In this document: in pieces, positions 55,801 to 61,800 of the stretch
How positions within the stretch are numbered: position 1 is the first letter of the stretch
How the letters are laid out: each line of letters starts with the position of its first letter
Source: Nectonema munidae
Lineage: Eukaryota > Nematomorpha > Nectonematoida > Nectonematidae
Direction of reading: 5' to 3'
DNA: 64,000 nt
Assembly: GCA_030549495.1 (NCBI GenBank)
Contig: JAUIRK010000599.1
Location: 186,001 to 250,000 of the forward strand
Notes under the pieces: generated by a model
The model's database searches: none
Seen by the model: only the letters and a program-made list of their open reading frames with translations
What the model was told of the DNA's origin: nothing
Position numbers and translations under genes: made by a program

Positions 55801-58800
55801 GACGTATTTGTATATCTATGCGTATGATGAAATCAACGTGACGTATTTGTATATCTGTGCGTATGATGAATACAATATGACGTATTTGTATATCTGTGCG
55901 TATGATGAATACAATATGACGTATTTGTATATCTGCTTATGATGAAATCAAAGTGACGTATTTGTATACATTTGTGTATGATGAATCTATGTGATGTATA
56001 TTTGTATATATCTGTGCGTATGATGAATACAATATGACGTATTTGTATACATTTGTGTATGATGAATCTATGTGATGTATTTGTCTGTCAGCATTCATGG
56101 AGCTCCATGTACACTCCATGGGTACGAATGAGACACTTTTACATATACCAACCTCTCTCCATGTTGGAACTGGTATTATTTTAAAAAATACTGAAGTCAG
56201 GCACATATAAGCAGTATTTTTTAAGAAATTTGTGAAAACTTTAATGGGTTTAACAAGTATTTTCATTTAAATTTATTTATGAATGTGTCCTCATTCTTTT
56301 GAAGCAGCTATTGTCAAGCTAGAGCAAATTCTAGATCGCTTTTCTTACCTTGCAAGCAAGATAAAAAATTACAATTATGTAATGAAACGCAATTAAATGA
56401 GCAATATTCATTATACTTTTTTTCATAAAGAAAGTTTTTTTAAAGTTTTCTTGTTTAAGATATCATCAAAAAACAACATAGGAGAATAAAAATGGGCGTG
56501 CCTTCTCCTTATGATGCAATAAAATATGAAGATATAGTTAGTAAGTTTAACAAAAATTTGTACAAGACTTTTTTGGCTTGAATACTCGATCCAAAGACCG
56601 CAATTTTTGTTCAAACTTCTCAGCACACTTTGCTTTCACTAAAACCGGTTTTGCATACTGCAAAATAAAGGATATGTTTCTCATGTGGTAGAAAAGCCCG
56701 TAACTTAGATAGAGGAGCCACAGCCTAAGTTCTGCATAGAGCTCCTTGTCTCTATATATCTGTCACATATGTGTTATTTTAATTTAAAAAAAGCGTCTCC
56801 ATATAGTCCTTTAAGCCACGTGAATTGAATGCACGCAGCTACGCACCTAATGTGTGCATGATAAATACTATATATAGAATGTTATCTCTCAACCTTAGTC
56901 TTTCACCCTTTATCAAAATGTCATTTCTTCTATCCAATATGGCCTGCCTCTTTTATAAAGTAGAAATTAGTGGGGAGTTTTCTATTTTTATCTAAAATTT
57001 GTAAATAATTTATTTAAAAAGTAAAAAACTTTTATTATATTGTAACATTTAGATTCTTAGGATGTTGATTTTTGCATTTCTTTATAGCTTATCCAGTTAT
57101 GTTTTGCTGTCCTAAAGTTGTAATCTGCCTGGCCTTTAAAATTGAAATTTTCCCCAAGAGACAATTTTATATAATATAATATGAAATCGTGAACAAAGTA
57201 TTATTAATGAGATGAATCAAAAACTCATGACTTTTAAACTTCAATTTTTGGCTAAATAAATTATTTCTTTAATTTAACTTTGTTTTATCTGTCACTAAAT
57301 TTTTCAATGTGTTAATATTGATGTTAAAATAGTATACTGTTAACTTGATTAACCTATACTACAATACAGTCATCCCCAAATTTTGGCAAATATATATGTA
57401 AAACAAATGGCGTTTATATTTTTACTTTTTATGTGCATCATACAAATGCCGTTTTCAATTTCAGGATACAAGGAATTAAATCGATCAATTATTTAAAGTA
57501 GTTTTATTTTTGCGTGTAGTATAATATAACATGTATAATAAAAAAAAGCGCTTATATGATAACTTTTCTTTAAATTCATGTCTGCTTATGTAGTGCACAT
57601 ATTTGTCCTACAAAAGTGTTTCTATTTCTTGCGTGCAAGCTTTTTCATCAATCTTTGGCACGCTTTTTATCATCCATTTAACTGCACAAATCATTTTCAT
57701 TTTACGCATAATTTTGTTTTATCTGGGTTTTTTCGATGCTAAAGCACCTTGTTTCTTCTAAAGATTTTTTTGTTAAAAAGTTTAAACGTCAAAAAAAAGT
57801 AATGGCGTTGCTAGAGAAAGCAGAACTTTTAGATATTTTACGAGATGGTAAATCTTATGCTACAGTGGCCAGCCAATATGGAATTAATGAGAGTACCCTC
57901 AGGTACATAAAAACGAAAGTGACTGAAATTAGAAAATTCGTTTCTTTTAGTTTCTTTAGCAGTGAAAAAAGTGTCTACAGTTCGCGATGAAATCATTGTT
58001 AGAATGGAAGCGACTTTTTCCAATTTTGTCATGGATTGCCGAAGAAAGAATATCCCTATCGATAAGCATTTCATCCAAGAAAAGGCTAGGTCTTTGTAGT
58101 ACGCACCTGAAGAAATACTTTTATCTGGAAACCAGAATTACGAAGTGGAAAAAAAGAAGAAGCTGGGAGATCATCTACTTGCTTGAAAAGCTTTCAAGCT
58201 AGTAAAGGCTGCTTTAATCGATTTTAATCTCGATTCCGGCTAAAAAGTGCCAATCTGTGGGAAGCGGAAACATCAGCAGACACTGAAGGAGCTATAAAGT
58301 ATTCCCCATCACTATAGTCTCGAACAAGTGTTTAATATGGACGGAACTAGTCTTTATTGGAAGAAGATGCTATCTTGTACATATATTAAGAAGAACGAAG
58401 CTTGTGCTTTTGGGTTTGAATCTCAAAAAGATCGGGGAACTTTAATTTTGAGTATTAAAATGCAGCTGGTCACATGTTAAAGCCCGGTTTCATCAACAGA
58501 AGTTATGGCCCAAGAGCTCCTAAGAACAAAAAAATCTTTCCCTATTTTTTAGATGAGCAACAAAGAAGCGTGGATAACTAAGACTCTCACATAAAACTGG
58601 TTTTTGCATAATCTTGTTTCACAAGTCAAAAATACCTTAAAGACATGAATATGGAATTTAAGGTACTTCTCACTATCGATAATGCCAGTGGACACACTAG
58701 TGTTCAAAACTACGAAGGAGAGAAGTTTGAGTTTTTGCTTCGAAGCACAACTGCTTTTCGAAACTCCATTCAACACCTTGTTAGAGAAATGGATGTTGAC

Positions 58801-61800
58801 AATGACTTCAACTTGACAAAATATTGCAAAAAATTTACTATTGCTAACTACCCAATTATTCTTAGCGAGACTCTTGCATCAATGAAAAAACAAACCCTAA
58901 TTTCAGCTTGGAAGAAACTATGGTCAGCCATTGTGAATGACAACGAAGAATTTTCTCCAGAAGAAATTCAATGCTGCGCTATCAATAAGTCTGTGATGTT
59001 AGCCCGGCATCTTGGTGGAGGAGGCCAAAAATGAAGGTCTTTCTTTGCATCAGCTGCTATGTTTGAAAGAGATGGAATGATTTTTTAAATTTTGTAATGC
59101 CATTGATTCTTGTACCCAACCTTACAACGATATTTTTTACAACCTAAAAAAACAGCAATCTCAACTTCTTATCACTATGTTTTTATACCCTGTAAAAAGA
59201 CTAAAGATTCAATTCTTAAAGATCACAAAAAGGAAGATATATTCAAACCTTATTTTAAATTTTTCGTTTTTTTTTTGTAATTTTTCTTTAGTAAACTTTT
59301 TAATAAATATTTTAGCTACAAGTGTTTTTAAATTTTGTGTTAAGAACATTTTTCTTATCTGAGAGCGCAGGTAACATGGTTTTAATTTTTTTGCTATGAT
59401 TCTGTAAAGCCTGGGTAAATCGAGGAGAAGGAAAAGTTAACCCAGAAGAGCTTGGATTAATTGAACAACTGGATGATCTTGTGGTCTATGATGAATAAGG
59501 TAACGTTAAAAAAAATTTTTTTTGTCTACAATTTAACGTTAATTAAATTTTTTAATTAATTTTTTGAATTTATTTGTAGCAGTACCATTTGTACTGCTAC
59601 TATTATGTAATATATTTTTTTTCCTAAAAATAACATTTGACTTATCTACTCCCATTTTTATGACTTGTAGAATCGCGCATTACGAAGTTTCCATTGAAAA
59701 GTATCGAGTTAAGGATGAGTCTGATCCAAGATACCGAGAGGGTATGATCACAGACGCGGAATACCTCTCCCTCCAAGCCAAAACGTATCGACACATTCGG
59801 CTACACGAACTTCTCAAACAGCACTCAGACAACGCCAGTCTTATCGTCATGTAAGTTTTGAACAAAAGGAAATATATTTATCATTTTGTTTTTTTTTTAA
59901 GTTTTAGGCCAACTTGTATTAAGTGTTTTTCCTCCTTAAATGAAAAGTAACCAGATAGATTTAAAAAAGATACAAAAAACATTTTTGTTTATTTTAGTTA
60001 ACCCATTTAAGACCAAGCAAAGCAGACGATATCTAAAAAACGCAGACGATTTATATTCAAAGTCATTGAAAAAAGCAGACGAGGATGAAATTACTTATGT
60101 TCCAAAATAGGAACATTGGTCGTAAATGAGTTAAATCATAAAATAATTTATTTGTATTTCGAGCATTTTGAAAACACTGAATGACATCCCGCTCTCCTTA
60201 AAATCTGGCTACTTCCGTACTTATGATCTTGGAATCACCATTATTAACACACCACACCTAAAAACTTAAGTAAATATTGCTTCATTTTTTTTTGTTTATA
60301 CTATTTTTTTCAATTGATGAAAAAATTTGACATAACTGTTCAAATGCATTCCACAAAATATTTTCAATAACTAAAGTTGCTCTAGCATTTAGAACATTTG
60401 ACGGCATATTCTATGTATACCACGATGTTTAGCTTTTATTTCTCATTTTTACATTTTATTTGTCTTTACATTTCATTTTCATTCCTATTTCAAAAAGACA
60501 AAATATAATAACAAAAAAATGAAGTTACTTTTAACTAAAAATGGTATATATTATTATATAAGGAGAGTAAGAAAGAGGCAAAATTTATATATTTAAAAAT
60601 ATATTAATTAGGTCATAAAGTTTCATCAATATATAATAATGAGTAAAGAAGTTTAGGGGAAGTAAATTTGAACAACGAAATTTTTATGAACAGTATTTTC
60701 GTCTCTATCAATAAAGCTCGTTATGTGACTATTTTTAGTTTATTATTATTAGACTTACTAACCTCTTTGCCCTAAAAATTTGCAGTTTTAGTCAAAAATC
60801 TAGCATATTATTATACTTTCATTTCCCTGATCTTAAGTCATCGGCATTACCTGTGAAATTCCATATTTAGCCTACTTCGCTATAACAAAAAGTCTTTAAT
60901 TTATATTTATTTTAAATTTTGGAGTCAAATTACCTATCACGTTGCATATTTGGAACTCATTTCTGGTGAAATTTTGCCTTCGATTTAATTGGCTTTTTTT
61001 AAAATAGAAATCAATTTCATTCCATTATATTTTTTAGTTAAAACTAATGCACTTTGTTCAATTATGAATAAATTTCTCTTTTAATGACAATTTCAAATTC
61101 GTACAAGATGCAACACAAGTTTGGTATGATTTAATACAAAAATACGTGTAAACTGAAGCATAAGTTCTACATACAATAAAAAATATTTACAATCATTCAT
61201 TTTACTTCCTACTGTTTATAAAGTGGAAATCAATGATTTTTTTTTATTTTTCGGACACTTATATAATTTTAGTATATATATATATCCAGTTGTGTATTCA
61301 GAGGGGAGGGTAGGGGTTCATTGGGCCATTAGCCATCCCTCCCCCTTTCTTAAAATGAAGTATCCATCCTATGTGTTTGTTTGCTTCCAGTTTATCCGAA
61401 ATAGTTATTTTTGTGAATAGAAATATATTAGAAGAAATACGATTAACTAATTAATTAATTAATTAAGTTGTTTTGTGACGTTCGCACCCATCCTTTCGGA
61501 TATCGTGGCCCGCCCGGAATGCTGAGTCCAAGTCTAACTGGACTTTCCATCCCACTAAACACCAATCGGCCCTTGTTACAAAAGAATAGCTCTATTATAT
61601 ATAGTATTTTACAAGAATTTATGTGACAATATATAAATACAACTGAGAGAACGATACAATCTTAACGCGAACGCTCCCAATTTGGGAAACAAACTTATTG
61701 TCTAGTGATAGCTTGATTACTAACCACGTAGAATCGCGTCGCTAGAGCACTACCTAACCGTAAAAACCTTTGAATTCTTCAGAGGAAGAAAACCAGGGTA

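Larger units (their letters stand above)
45687..59670 (+). other. Intron 19 (14 kb), host to the nested minus-strand gene
   Basis: Holds the right member of the long inverted repeat, a stray coding-repeat unit (47079-47180), the 3.7-kb minisatellite, the nested membrane-protein gene, its upstream 39-bp array and a Tigger relic. The stretch 56280-57360 shows nothing recognisable. A conserved exon of about 90 bp of the cotransporter is expected here but was not found. Confidence 0.6.
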
